Positions 1 to 13,004 are shown, counted from the first letter of the stretch. The stretch: DNA of 64,000 nt from Melieria omissa (GCA_963971225.1 OZ020268.1:47852404-47916403), one strand, 5' to 3'. Notes: generated from the sequence alone by a model not told the origin. Numbers and translations: made by a program.

Positions 1-899
1 CCAAGTTTTTCGGAGATTCGGAATTTAAAATATTTGACTTTCATTTGCTGCAAAAGTTGCTTTTGTTTATAATAAGACGTTTCTATAAGTTAACCCTTGA
101 ATGTTTACGTCTTTCAAACCATATAACAATATTTTGTCTTTTGTAGTATTCGGAGTAGACAAAATTGCTTTTACAAGGGAAATTTAAAAATAAAAAATAA
201 CCTTTTTTTTAATGATTCAAAAAATTCCAAAATATATCCCAAATATCCAAAATTTATTCATGGGTCTTTTCATTTTAAAATCAATTTTGTCTTTCGGAGT
301 ATTCGGAGTAAACAAAATTGCTGCTATAAATAATATGTCAAAGTAAACAACAAATATGTCTAAAGTGGATATTTGAGGCCAACAATATTTATTTTTATGG
401 CTTTTATTAAGACATCAAATCCTTCGGAATTGAAAATTTGGTGCATTCATATGCTGCGATTGTTGTTTTTCTTCTTAATAGCCACGTAATAAAAAATAAT
501 TGTTTTCTCAATTAATTATGACTCAAGCAATCGTTAAAAGTTTTCAAAGTAGCTTTAGCAGCATTAAAAATACTTCTTCGCGGCTTTTAATTAAAAACCA
601 ACTTTGTTAAACCTTAAATGTGAAGATCTCGACACTTGAACCAGTTTTTAAAACAGTGTCGTTTCAAAGACTTTGAATAAGAAAAGTCAGTTTTAATTGC
701 TTTTGTCCTTCAAAGCACTCAAATAGAGAGTGACTACCTCTATTGTTTTGGATCAGTTGCTTTCTATTTAGCTGCATGAGAGCTATTCTCTTTGTTACTA
801 AACACTATAGCGGTTTCTCCCATTCATTTTTGTAGGCAATTATTTAATAGTTCTGTAGGTTTTTCATCATTATTTTTGATGACCTTTCGGTGTCTGACA
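1..899. repeat. AT-rich flank with a two-copy diverged repeat
   Basis: A segment around 127-178 (TTTTGTCTT, then GTAGTATTCGGAGTAGACAA, then AATTGCT) recurs at 281-330 with small changes, a spacing of about 153 bases. A third TTCGGAGATTCGGAAT piece lies at bases 7-28. I see no gene. Confidence 0.45.
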
Positions 900-1003
900 G
901 CCTGAACCAATGACTACTCACAAGTAGTACTGACGCCTACGCACGAATACGATTATAAGGCAGAAGGTCGCTTCTACTGGCGAGTAACAAAATGCTCATC
1001 ACT
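900..1003. mobile_element. short inverted-repeat MITE, decayed copy
   Basis: The right half (TCGCTTCTACTGGCGAGTAA, then a segment ending GCTCATCACT) closely matches the right half of the 54663-54773 element, and the left half is a weaker match in opposite sense. It is a second copy of that roughly 110-base family. Confidence 0.5.
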
Positions 1004-2450
1004 AACCTAAACTAAAACTATAGCAGGTGGGTGCCAGCAAACTGACAAAGATTTCGAATTAAGTTGCACAGTTTTTGTATCTTTCATCTTTGCAACAATT
1101 CCGGCTTAAAAATATTATAATTCCCTGAACAATATTAATAATTTTTTAATATTTCGATTGAAATCTCTTCCTCCGCTTCTTTGCCCACGGCTTTCGAATT
1201 TGATTTCATATTTTTTATTTCTACTTTTTATATTTTTTAATATTTTCCATTGATTTTTTGTGCTTCTCAAAAACCATTTTATGACCGACAACCGTGTAAA
1301 ATGCGGAGTAATAAACTCGACTAATATTTCCGGCACAAAGTACTAAAAAAAATCGCTATTTGTGACCCCACACAACATACAAATTTATTAAATATAAAAA
1401 GCTTTTAAAATTAATAAAGCATTTTCTGGTTTATTCTTGTTTTTCATTTTTGTAACCGACATTCAAGTTGTATTCACCCATATTGCATTGGCCAATGTTG
1501 ACGCTTTTTTTTTGTAAACTTGCACACGTGTGGTTGCACTCGTTATGCAGGTTTGGCCTCGTGTTAAATTTGGCGCAACGCAATTCTGGCTCAAGTGCAG
1601 CTAAGAATTTGGGCTACTAAACTATGTCAAGCAGTTACGGCTGCAGAATCAAGTTAATGAGTTCTTTGAAATTGAATTTTTTTATTTATATATTTTATAA
1701 ACGAATGAAACATTTTTTGTTGCAATGCTGAGAAAATTATGCTTTTGAAATTTTTGGTTAAGGGTTTTTGTGGAATTTAGTAATTCTAGAAGAGTCAGTT
1801 AATTTTGATGAGTTAATAAATTTTTTAAAAATTTCTGTGGTTTACTGAAATATATTTGTTCTCTCTCCTAAGTTTCTGTCTGCACTTATATTGTTGTTGT
1901 CGTTATTAGTACCGCACATTCCCTTCTTAAACGACATCCAAGTTAGTTTCCTCGGTGCTTAGCGAGTTTATTCCAATTTGCGAAACCTAACCTGAGACTA
2001 ATGTCAGTCATTCCCTGGTCGTTAAACCAAAGGTTCACTTGGTTCACTCATTCCTGAGATCTACTTTAAAATTCAGCACCATTTTACATTACATTTTGTT
2101 TCATACAACTACGCAACGATGAGGCATTGTATGATGCAATATTTGAAATTTATTACAAGCAACAAAAATGTCAATGTTAAATAGATTTTTTTCTTTCTTT
2201 CTTTTGTGTTCCTAAACAAAGTATTTCACACTGATTCATGCACACAAAAATGCCACAGAAACCCCAAACAAACGTAAACGTCAGTCGAAGCAAACACGAA
2301 TTAAAAAAAAAAGAAAACAACAATTAGCCCAACGAACGCAACACAGCTGAGCAAAAAAAGTTTGTGGCAAATTTTTACGCTCTTTGCTGAAGCCGCCACT
2401 CTTCGATCAACGAGCTATGAGTGTCAAATACTTTTCGAGTGACGACTACA
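1004..2450. other. no gene seen
   Basis: AT-rich sequence with short chance ORFs only. The 73-codon minus-strand frame at 1115-1336 lacks any recognisable motif. Nothing else supported. Confidence 0.5.
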
Positions 2451-3287
2451 AATTATTTAGTCTCTTAAATTTGTTTTTGTTTCAGTTTTTGTTGAGTATT
2501 GTTTTGTTTGTCGTTGCTTTTTAAGTTATTATATTTGTTTTTCTTCATTTTATGACCTTCAATTTCTTAAATTATTTCTACTTTTTCTAAATTTTATTTT
2601 TCTTCGTTTTTAATTTGCTTTGTTTTGTTGTTTCATGTTCACCTTTTAGTTTTTTCTATTTTTTATGTTTATAAACTTTATTAGTTTTTATTTTTTTCTT
2701 TTTATTTTTAGCGTTTTTGTTTTTTCTAGTTTATTTGTATGCTTTTTGGTTAATTAATGTTTTTGTTTTTGGTTTTTAGTTTATTTTTATTCTTTTTTTT
2801 TTTAGTTTTTGTACCTTGTATTTCTTTTTTTATTTTAAAATAATTGTTGTGGCTTTTAACGTTTTCATTCTTTCTAGTTTTTTATGTTTTTTTCTTAAAA
2901 TTATTTATTTTTTTTATTTTTTTTCCTTAAAATTATTTATTTTTTTCCTTAAAATTATTTATTTTTTTTTATTTTTTTCCTTAAAATTATTTATTTTTTA
3001 TTTTTTTCGATTTTAGTTTTTCTAGTTTTAGATTCTAGTGTTTGTTTTTTATGCTTTATATTGTTTTTTTATTCTTATATTCATTCTTTTTATTTTGTAA
3101 TGTTTATTTTTTTATTTTATCATTTTATTTTCTTTTTTTTCTTTCTTTTTCTATATACTGTATTTTAGTTTTTACATTTGTTACTGTATTTAATATTAAC
3201 ATTTTTGTTTTTAGTTGTTAATAAATTTATTTATTGTTATCCTTTTTCTCTTTTTGCTGTTCTTTTTATCCTTTTTGATTTAATTTC
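2450..3287. repeat. T-rich low-complexity tract with a tandem TTCCTTAAAATTATTTATT repeat
   Basis: The + strand is strongly T-rich. At about 2885-3000 a 23-32-base unit built on CCTTAAAATTATTTATTTTT is repeated four times. The 66-codon Phe/Leu ORF at 2816-3016 is a product of this composition. Confidence 0.6.
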
Positions 3288-3291
3288 TTAA

Positions 3292-3535
3292 CCCTTATTC
3301 TCATACCCAAACTTACTAACGTCGTTTGGCACCCGGGGTACCCATTACATGAAATTTTTAAGTTTTCAATATTTTGTTAATGAAAAAACAAAATTTTTTA
3401 AATATATGATTTGTTCGCTTTTCACCTAAATAACGAGGATCCGGAAGGTAAAAAAAAAATTTTCATTATTTGTCAGTTTTTTTCACGAAAATACATCGCA
3501 GTGGGCACCCGGGTACCCGGGTATGAGAATAAGGG
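3292..3535. mobile_element. TTAA-flanked MITE (piggyBac-type), 244 bp
   Basis: TTAA at 3288-3291 and 3536-3539 flank perfect 17-base inverted ends, CCCTTATTCTCATACCC and its complement. A TTAA target duplication plus termini that start CCC is the piggyBac superfamily signature. No coding capacity; it must depend on a transposase elsewhere. Internal copies of GGGTACCCGGGT make the ends strongly hairpin-forming. Confidence 0.8.
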
Positions 3536-3745
3536 TTAAACTCATTATTTATATTCATTTTGTATTTATTTAATTAATTTTTGGTCAATTTTTTTCTTTT
3601 AGATCTTTTTTTAGACATATTTGTTTCCTTGTTTTTTTTTATTTTAAGACATCTTTGTTTTTTTAGGCTGAAGACCATAGTAGTTAATGCCTAGTTTATA
3701 ATAATAATAATAAATCTTTGTTTTAATTTTTTTTGTTTTTTAATA

Positions 3746-5039
3746 GGGGAAAGTGGGGTAATGACGGCATAGTTTTCATTTAGCATCAAAACATATCAAA
3801 AAATTGATATTTTTGATCAAATCAGAGTTAAGAGCACAACTCGAACACATATGCTAATAAAGTGTATCGGCAGATTTCAAAAATTCTGATTTTAACTATA
3901 AAAAATTAGAATCTATAAAAAAAGTTGGTTTTTGTCATTTAGAAAAATGGTGGGGTAATGACGGCCACTCAAAAAAACCGACCAGAAATCGCACAAATAT
4001 CAACACAAATCGCTGTGAATGCTTAATAAAGGCTCCGTGAAGAAAAACAAATGGAAATTTGACATTTTTGTAATTGTAACTTTATTGATAGCTCACAAAA
4101 AGCGGAAGAGAAACGAAATTGAAACATATTGAAAAAAATGCCTCAAACTTACAATACAACGATATTAATTTTCATCCTCATCGTCGAGATCTGAGTCGCA
4201 GTTGCGACAAGTGTAATAAGAGCGCATTTGGAACTACTTTTTTTTCCACGCATTTCAAATGGAATGGCCGCTTGCACGTACTGCACTTAATCGAATTGAA
4301 GCGATTCAATTTTTGTGGCATTAACTCCAAACACAATAAGCAGAAGTCTCGATCTTCTTCTTCTTCTGATGAAGGGGATTGACGACGACGCTGCACTTTC
4401 CGTGGCCGCTTGGCCAAATAAAGTTAATGTCGCACGACTTTTAATATTACGAAGCGTTAACCGCTACATGAAAAAAAAAAATTATAAAAAGGATCTTGGA
4501 GTTCCTTGGGACTTGTGAGAATGTATAGTGCAGAATAGCTATACCGTCTAAAACGACTGGACAAGCAGTGGATCTCTTTAAATGGCATAAAAGGCCTCAA
4601 TGATGAACAAATATCATCATGCGGATTCCAAAAATACTTCTTAATGACATGGCCGTCGTTACCCCACCTCTAGTGGCCGTCATTCCCCCACTGACCTCAT
4701 TTTACGCAAGCATGCACTACAAATAAACTATGCAAGACACATGACAAATTTTACTTGATTTAGAAAGCTAATATCAATAGCAACATTTTAACATATTTAC
4801 CTTGATTGTGTAGCTGAAAGTGTTGACGAAATAATCGATATTTTGAACACCTTATAAAACTTTCGGGTAGTTACGTATCGGCACTGGTCTGGAACTACAA
4901 GTTATAATAAATCCACACACTTCAGCTTCTACTTAAAAACAAGCTTACGGAACAAGCTTTCTGTTACAGTAAACGGTTCAGACCTACGTCAACTTTAAGT
5001 ACCAAAAATGGTGATGGCCGTCATTACCCCACTTTCCCC
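3746..5039 (-). mobile_element. 1.3-kb TA-flanked DNA transposon with pogo/Tigger-like transposase tail
   Basis: TA dinucleotides flank perfect 23-base inverted ends (GGGGAAAGTGGGGTAATGAC, then GGC). Sub-terminal copies of the same GTGGGGTAATGACGGCC motif lie at about 3950-3967 and, inverted, at about 4653-4691. On the minus strand 4417-4178 reads a Lys/Arg start, an SSEEEEDRD acidic run and a zinc-finger-like CLLCLE with IKCSTCKRPFHLKC. That resembles the C-terminal finger of pogo/Tigger DDE transposases. The catalytic core is missing, so the copy is an internally deleted, non-autonomous one. Confidence 0.72.
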
Positions 5040-5041
5040 TA

Positions 5042-7320
5042 CTTATTTATTTTTTAATTATTATTTAGTTTTATCCTTTTTATTTGTATCCTTATTTGTT
5101 TCTATTTTTCGTCTTTTTTTCTTTTTCTTCAGTTTTTGTTTGTTGTAATTTTTAGCAAATAAAAACTAAAACATAAGTCTTCCATTCATTTCCTTATATC
5201 CGTTTATTTGTTATGCTTTTTTATCCGTTTTTTTTTTTATTTTTACGTTTGTTTATTTTCTTTTTTTTGTTTACTTTGATTTATTTTGATTTTTTTATTA
5301 ATTTAAATATTTTTTTTAGTTTACTTACTATCTTTATCAAGTTTAATTTTTAGTTTGTGTTTATCAATATTTTTTCTAATTTTAAAATCACGCCGCGTGT
5401 CTCAATTTTTCTATTTCCTACGCTTTTGCTTTTTTCATTTAAAGCCACTTTGTTTTTGTTCTGGTTTTTTTGCTTATTAGTCACGCTGCTTGAAAATGAA
5501 TTTCTTTGGAAATGTGCGACTGATGAAAGCAAGTCATTGTTTTCGGCATATCTGCCAGCCAAACTGACTCTATCAAAAGCCGCTACAAAAACAAGAACCA
5601 GTTTGTTGCCAATCGCCGTGTCTGAGTTGTCTGCTGAAATGTTTAAAAGATAAAAAATAAATTTAAAACATATCCTCTGACTAATTAAATCAATCTAAAA
5701 AAACTGTAAAAACCGAAACTGATTTTGAATTTTTATTATAAAGTACGAACCAGATAAAAAAAGCACTAAAATGTTTAAAAATATCGTTGATTGTTTCATT
5801 CAAAGACATTTTCAACAAACTTTGCGTTGTTGTTGTTGATTTTAAGTTAGTATTTACCTATTACTGGCTTATTTACTAGTTAAGTATTTATTTTATTATT
5901 GTTGTTATTTTGCTAGCATTTGCACATATGCGGCCTACAATAGCAACACTTGTCGGAACACGAGAAATATGCGCAGATATTGATGGCAGTCACATGACTG
6001 TCAGAAGTTTCAGTGTGTATTCGGAGTGTTGCATTTCACGCTACTCAACTGTTCAACTGTTTACAATGTTATGTTTTGAAGACCATATTTTTATATGTGT
6101 AGATTATATAGAAACATGAAGATAGTGCAACATGTTGTAATGTGTTGAAAAAACTAAATGCTTATCAAACCATCTAACCAGGTCAGTCTTTTGCGCCTCT
6201 GTAATGTTGATAAGAAGATTGGGTTTGCTTTCTAATGAAATCTATTTAAGTTATTTAGATGTATTGCATCTTCTTTTCTAGGGATTATGAAGCTTAAGTC
6301 TAACAGCTCTGTGTTTGTTTTCTCAATTTTAGCAACATTTTTTATACACAACTTCAGTTCTTGGCAGTAATTTCGTTTAGGCTTTGAGAGCTCAGATTTC
6401 ATTTGTCGAAGTTAGGGTTTGTGATGATGTCAGTGATTGCTTTAAACATTCTTCAGTTTTCTTAGGAAAATACTAAGTTTATTGGTTTACCAAAAAGCCT
6501 CTTTTGTCTCTTGTATTCTCAAATTTTTAAGCAAATATATGCAAATAAATAAATAATGCCAGCCTCAGAATTGCGCAGGCAATAACAACTACTGCAATTT
6601 TTTTTGACAATCTCAAATATTGGCTCCTGTTGCGCCAAATGTCTAACTGAAACGTCAACAGAAATGAGCAAAAATAAAAAAGATGTCGTTTTTTCTACGT
6701 CAATAAATATGGCAATGCGCCACACGCCTCTGTTCTATAACAGACGCTAATTTTTTTTGCTGATGATGAATGATTTTTTTCAGTATTTTTGAATGAGTAT
6801 TGTTTAAGTATTTTTAGATTTATAATGTTGTTTGTCTTATTAGATCAAATCGTAAGATTCGTAAGAGATCGTCTTTGGTTGATCAAGTTCAACGTACTAA
6901 AAAAAAGGGGTAAGTGGGGCTAAAGCAAAAATATAATGTCCAATCTCCACCAATTGATGCACCACTGACGTTTGACCAACTAAGCACTAACCCAGTTATG
7001 ACGAGAGTTTATTTTTTATTTTAAAATTGTTTTCGCATCCAAACTCAATCATTGAACGCTCTTAATCCCACTTTTTTTTATCTTTTACGTATAACAATTT
7101 GTCTCCTTCCACTCATGAGTCAACGCCGTCTCGTGGAACTGTTTGCGCTTGATTTAGTTGCCCTCTGACGTCTTTTTCGCTGAAAACTTTATATTCAATA
7201 TTTTTGGGCTGTTGATTTTTATATTTTGTGCCAAAAAGTTCCCCTTTCATATGCTCGTTCAACATTTTATTTGGAAGCAGCCTGACCGTGTCAACTTAAT
7301 CTCTTTTATACTGCAACATT
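5042..7320. other. no gene seen
   Basis: AT-rich with T-rich runs up to 5350. ORFs at 5357-5653, 5910-6119 and 6519-6725 are short and motif-free. GGGGTAAGTGGGGC at 6907-6920 resembles the end of the 3746-5039 element and may be a solo end fragment. Confidence 0.45.
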
Positions 7321-9170
7321 TTTTTTTTGGTTAGCAACTTTAGTCATCACTTCACACAATATTTCACTGAAACGTGCTGTGCAATTTCCAGAGAATTTTG
7401 TCTAAAGGTGGCATCACTGCACGCATACAAAAGTACCCGAAATGAACGAAAGTGACCTCAGTCAACTCTGGGCTTGTCATCACCTGCTCAGCTCAGCCCA
7501 CCTTGTGACTTGCTGGGTAGGTTTTCTTGTTTATTATTGCCTGACGATACAGTATGATAATGTTGTTGTTGTTGCTTGATTTGCTTACAGCGCAAATCAT
7601 TGAATTAAATTAAATTGCAAATTAAAAATATCAGCAGCAATAAGCTTCATTTGTGGTTGTGCTGCTGAAGGCCTCAAAGCGCCACTGGTAGCAAATTTCT
7701 TTTCAGCGTTTCATGTGTTGACACACTTTGCTTAAAATTTTCCTCATCATTTGACCTTCAATTGCGCAGTTTTTCCAGTTCAAGTGTTGGCAGGATGAAC
7801 TTTTGCTTCCAATTGATTTACTGCATTAATTGCCATAAACAATTTGCCTACAATCGCCAAAATTCAATGTCGAGCTGCGAAACCGCTTCCAGCGACTTCC
7901 ACTGCCAGCATCTGCTGTGTGCGTATCACACTCGCGCTTAATGCGTCTCTACCACGCCGCTTGTTATTGTTTTTTAACCAAGAACAATAAACATTTCTGC
8001 TATTTTTTCTGAGCAAAATCATCATATATTTCAAAAACAAAAAAGAGTGAAAAATACTTGAAAATTTATGCAAGAGACGCATTTCTAGTGGCACGTAGAA
8101 ATTCCTGAAATGTGTTTTTGCCAGATTGTTGTGCTATGCCGAACAGCTGCGACTCGCTGTTGGCTGCTTTGTTTATGGAAATCGAAGGTTTTGCCACTGT
8201 TTACAAGCTTAATAATTTAGTCGACCAACTCAACCAGTCAACCAACTGGCCCTGCAACACTCTTCACAAACTATATAAACGTTGCTGGTTCACCGCTTGC
8301 AAATCGCTTTGCTGTCGTGGCTGTTTGAGCTGATTGGCTGATTTGTTTGTAAACAAAAATTCTCTAGCTGCTTGTTTACAATGAATTTTTTACACTACAA
8401 ATGCAATTCAGTTATAATTGGTTGCAATTAAAACGCTGATTGCTGTCATACTTTGACGCCAGGTTCGCTGTGCTGACCAGGTGTCAGCTGTGCTATTAGT
8501 TGAAAATACTAATTCTTGCATAAATATTCTAGTCTGAAGTGACTAACATTTGCCAGCTACAACTATTTGGTCACTGAGCTCTGTGATCAATTTTCAGCCC
8601 ATTCACTGTTGGCTACGGTTTGGCAGTTTCGCTGACCCAACTTGCCTAATTTACTTAAGTACCCAGTGAGCAAGTGTCTATGTGTAAGTGACTGTGTCAG
8701 TGTGCATGAATGACTACACCTTTGCCACGCCCTGCTTGCGAAATACGCTTTCTCGCTGCCATTCGAGCGCTGGTGCCCTTCAACTTTGCCGCTTGGCCGC
8801 CTGTGTGCCATTTAGATTTCGGTCCGTCTTTGCACGCACACTTTGCACTACTGCAACACACCTAATTTTGTGTTTGCCAGAGTTTGCCGTCTATTTTCAT
8901 TTGTTTGTTGCAATTAATTTTAATTATACCAGCAGCGTTGTTTTTTTTTCTTAATTTGAAATATAAACTTTGTTTCCGTAATCTTTAGTAGTTTCCAGTG
9001 CTGTGTTATTTAGTTGTTTAAAGTTTTTTGTCTCAAGTTTGTTTTATAATGGTTTTTTTATTCTTATATTATTGTTTATATTTATTAATTTATTTGATAT
9101 CCTTCCTAATGCTACACTGTGAAACTTGTGGAATCAGGCCAAAAATGGTCTGGCCATTTAACAGCACTAG
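7320..9170. other. non-coding, more balanced composition; possible regulatory region
   Basis: Base composition is less AT-biased here than on either side, and short words such as CAGCTG, TGACGTC-like and GTTGTTG runs are common, as in fly enhancer DNA. ORFs (for example 7864-8094 minus, 8587-8811 minus, 8688-8954 plus) overlap on both strands and carry no motif. No function can be named. Confidence 0.3.
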
Positions 9171-9179
9171 TAGGGCCCA

Positions 9180-10060
9180 CACAAGTTTGAAGTCAATGGA
9201 CACAGTACATAAAGTTTCTGTAAACCTTTCGTTGACCCCATTGATTTTTTATTAAATGCGGCTTGTGTTATTATATCTCATTTGAAGTGCTATCACCATA
9301 TTTAAAAAAAAAATTTCAAATCATTTTTCTTCATATAAACTTTTAACCCATAGTTGACCCGACAGATTTTTAGTTGTGAACAAATAAAAAACATGTTTAT
9401 TTATCATGTGATGGAGTTTTACCAAAATTGAAGTAAAAGACCCCATGTGTCTCAATACAAATGTTTAACCCATAACTGACCCGTCAGATATTGATTTTCA
9501 AAAAAATAAATCATGTTTCTCAATACAAACTTACAAACCCGTCAGATTTTGATTTAAAAAAAAGTAAAAAATACGTGATTAATTACTTTCTATTTCAAGT
9601 GTTTTAACCTAATCAAATTTTAAATCAATAGGCCCATTTATTCTTGGTTTTCAGGGTTTATTCATAGAGACGCTTAACCCGTCGTTGACTCCGTGAGTTT
9701 CCAATTTGCCAAAATTTAAAAACACTTGAATTATTTTGCATTCGAACTTCTTTTACCCAGTTTGAAGTCAAAGGAATCAAAAATCGTATTTCTTCATACA
9801 CATTTTGTAAACCTTTTTAACCATTTTAAGTTTTGACATATACACAAAAAAAATGTTCAAGTGTTTTCACCAATTTTGAAGTCAAAAGACTGACGAAAAA
9901 TTGTTTAAATTGGTCAATAAGTTGTTTAGCTGTTAGACTTTGATTTTCGAAAAAGTAAAAACAACCTGTCAAATTATTTCTCAAAGTTTGAAGTAAAAAA
10001 ACCCTTTATATCGTGTCTCACCATACAAACTTTGAACCTTTTGTTTACCTTTAAGTTACC
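9180..10060. repeat. diverged tandem array, about 6-7 units of 120-150 bp
   Basis: Units share the order: TTTGAAGTCAA, CTCAATACAAACTT, TAACCC..TTGACCCGTCAGAT, TTGATTTTCAAAAAAGTAAA, and AAGTGTTTTACC. Recognisable CCGTCAGA-type cores occur at about 9359, 9480, 9537, 9678 and 9933. The array is old (many substitutions and small gaps). Confidence 0.68.
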
Positions 10061-10345
10061 TTTTTTTACAAAAATACAAAACATCTGTTAAGTTATTTTT
10101 TATTTTAATTTCCAAAAAATTATGTTTCACAATAAGCCAAGTTGACTGTTTGAATCTATCGTTTCGCTGACACTGACCGCGCCATAAAAGAGCACAAGTT
10201 TTGTTAAACTAGAAAGGACGCAATTAAATCAGAATTTCCTCTTATGATATCTGCAGGAAATGCAATCTAGAACCACAAACATTCATACATAGTCTCTTTG
10301 ATTGATCTGCACTCAGAAAAGGATTTCTCCAGTTGGGGAGGAGAA

Positions 10346-10560
10346 GCCGGCTTTGGTAGTCCAGCGGTGGTTTTTCATACCACTGCCCTAGGTTCAATTC
10401 CCAGCTCGGCCTGGTGAAACTCTCGTCTACTTTTATGGCTATCTACATGAAGCAGATGAAAATTGAAAGAATCGCAGTGCTCTTGTTTTCAAATGAAAAC
10501 TGCCAACTATCGTTCGGATTCGGCACAAAACTAATAAAAAGTCTCCAACTAGAGTTTTAA
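10346..10560 (+). mobile_element. tRNA-derived SINE, + orientation
   Basis: The head carries polymerase III box A (TGGTAGTCCAGCGG) and box B (GGTTCAATTCCC). The body (TCTACTTTTATGGCTATCTA, CATGAA, AAAGAATCGCAGTGCTC, ATCGTTCGGATTCGGCACAA) matches the minus-strand SINE at 24619-25009 and a decayed copy at 27908. It is not a working tRNA, since the stems are degraded. Confidence 0.7.
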
Positions 10561-12220
10561 ACCAATTCCTACCCGAAAGATCACAACTGTTCGCGGTGTA
10601 TTGTTTATTTATTTTTTAATTTTCATTAATTTTATTTTGTATTTATGTTTTTTTTTATTTTGCTCATTTCTATTCGCGGCATTTCTTGCAACATGATCTC
10701 ATTTGGCTAGTGCCCCCCTCTTCACGTCGTTGGCCCTGCGCTGTGCGACGATTGCATGATTCAGTGCTGCGGAGCTCATCAAATTATCACACAAATGACA
10801 TTTCGCAATTCCACAATTTGCACGCTTGGCGTTAAATACTTTTTCCTTATGCCAGGCGCCGCCGCCGTTGTTGTTGTTGTTGGTGGTGGTGGAGCAACTG
10901 TTGTGCGTCGTGCTGCTTTACGCTCCACTGAACTGTGTTTTGTTGCATATACGTGAAATTTCTCAAACAAACCAACAACAACACGAGCAACCAAATATGA
11001 CACGACGCCATCAGCAGCCATGTTCCAAACCCACCTTTGGTTAGCACCCATTCAGAGCGACACCCAACATGGTGTCTGCCTTTGATGTCGGGTGTCACCA
11101 ACAGTTGCTCTATTATTTATGTTGTTGTTGTTGCTGCTTTATGTCGTCTCCTTAGGGTCTTTGTGGAAATATAATCTGCGTTAAATACAAACAATTATTA
11201 TTTGTTGTTGTTGTTTCTAAAATGTCGAGCGCCATCGTCGACAGCTCGTACTCGTACAGCACGTTCGGCTTGTTGTCTATCTGACAATTTGACGTATTGT
11301 CGCCACTTTTGTATGTTTTTCTTTTCAATATTTTTGTTCTTGTTATTTAATGGCATTTTATGTCAAATGCGTCAAACATCTTTATCGATTGTTTTTATAA
11401 ATACCGACAACAACAATAACAAAAAATATAGAGGAGTGCAAAACAACCGTAAAAACCATAAAAACAACCAACACTCACGCCACCACCGCCACACGTCCAA
11501 CCATCCGTACGCCGTCCGTCCGTGAGTCCGGTGTGCACCAGCAATAGAAATAACAGCGCACTACCGCTTTGACCGCTGCTCATTTGAACAGTGTAAATAA
11601 TACATGAACTACGACGCAGTTACGGGCCGGTAATGTCGGCCGTAACTGAAGGCGGTAGCTGGGCGCCCTTGTACAACGCCGCCGAAACAATTGTTGAACG
11701 CCCGCAGCCCACAACAGCTGCTCCGCTCTTCGTCTATCTATGCAAATTTATTCATCTCCATCGTTGCGTCTTACTTACTGTTCCACGAAGAAGGCGTGTG
11801 CGTGCGCTCTTACAAAAAAAGGGGCACGTTGTGTTTTTGTTTTAATATATTCATATATAGTATAGTCCAAGTATGACTTTGAAATCCAAGTCGTGACTTA
11901 TCGGTGCGCCATACTTGAAATATTTGTTTTTGTTTAAATAGTTTTATTATGTAGTTGGGAATTTTTTCAACTAATAAAACTATCAAAGATTACAAATTCA
12001 ACCTGCGATATGGATGGAAAAATATCAGCCACAACTGGTTGTTATGAAAATGTTTGATAACTCGTAAACAAACGTAAATGTGCTTTTTATGATTGTAAAA
12101 ATATACAAAAGAAGTTTTCTACTATTGACATTTATGGCTTTAAAAGTCTTTGCTTGATTTTAATGCCACAAGGCAAAGTATTCTATAAATTTGAATTGTT
12201 GATTTCAGTGAACCTAGTTT
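10561..12220. other. no gene seen; GTT/CAA-repeat-rich, balanced composition
   Basis: Multiple GTTGTTGTT runs (10877, 11120, 11206) create opposing poly-Val and poly-Gln frames, which explains the overlapping ORFs at 10756-11101. The 11633-11845 ORF (MSAVTEGGSWAPLYNAAETI) has no recognisable domain. Possible upstream regulatory or 5' non-coding DNA. Confidence 0.35.
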
Positions 12221-12223
12221 CAA

Positions 12224-12305
12224 GGTTAGGTTAGGTTACGGTGACCGCCTCTGTAAGAGACACACTCGGAGGCCTTTTGTGAGGCCCATTGTGATACAAC
12301 AGAGA
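12224..12305. repeat. dispersed GGTTAGGTTAGG / GTGATACCACAG-type repeat
   Basis: This shares TGACCGCCTCTGTAAGAGAC, ACAC and GGCCCATTGTGATAC with 24619-24690 (GGTGGCTGCCTCTGTATGAG). The second copy is the distal part of the SINE insertion. A widespread repeat of higher-fly genomes in my experience. Confidence 0.55.
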
Positions 12306-12599
12306 AGAAAATATTCGTCTTTAGACTATTTTTCTTATTTTAAACTTTCAGCGCCAAAATATGTCAGTAAGGTGCTTTCAAATATGTATCCTTCGATATC
12401 CTTGAATCTGTTTTTAAAAAAATTTTGTGTTTTGGATCGTGGTCTGTAGTAAAATACCTTAAAATTGTATGCTCCTGTCTGTTGGGTTAGAATTAAAAAA
12501 AAATAGTTTCCATCCATAAGCAAGAATTTAGTATGGAACACGCATTTATTCTTTGCCTATAAAACTAGATAGAAAAATGAAATTGTGAGGTATTACACT

Positions 12600-12790
12600 A
12601 CATAGGACTTTCTTAATTGGACGCTTTACTGGGTTAGGGTCTGCCGCAAAAGTTCTCTCCCAGACGTATCAGCGTTGGCCAGTTGGTCACACCAGTAGAT
12701 GATAGGGCTTCCCCAACTAGATCTTTCCCCAGGAGACACAGTCTCCTTCATCGCCGTAGACATTCAACTATCGCACCGTACATCTTTTTC
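12600..12790. repeat. dispersed repeat shared with 58830-58930
   Basis: Both copies read in order: GGGTTAGG or GGCTTAGG, TCTGC-GCAAAAG-TCTC, CCAGTTGGTCACACCA, AGATGAT, and CAACT-GATC or CAACTTGGTC. The two lie 46 kb apart in the same orientation. The element family is not recognised. Confidence 0.55.
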
Positions 12791-13004
12791 GACGCATTAC
12801 CAAGTTTATTTTCTTTAATATAAGTCATTTACCTAACTCATTTCTTGTTCTTGTTTAGAGTCAAGTTAACACACAGCCTCCTAGCGATTCCGGCATCCGC
12901 TCTATTTTCCGTTCTCTCCAGGCGCCTCTGCTTTGCGTGCGTTTTCTCCAGTTATAGAGGCGTCCTTAACGTGTTCCCTTTTTTCTATCCTTTTTCGCCA
13001 TTGA

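Noticed and set aside
10756..11101. Opposing poly-Val and poly-Gln ORFs
   Set aside because: They result from a GTTGTTGTT microsatellite, which reads open on both strands.
12224..12245. Telomeric repeat (TTAGG)n
   Set aside because: Only two or three units, and they belong to a dispersed repeat seen again at 24619. Higher flies do not use TTAGG telomeres.
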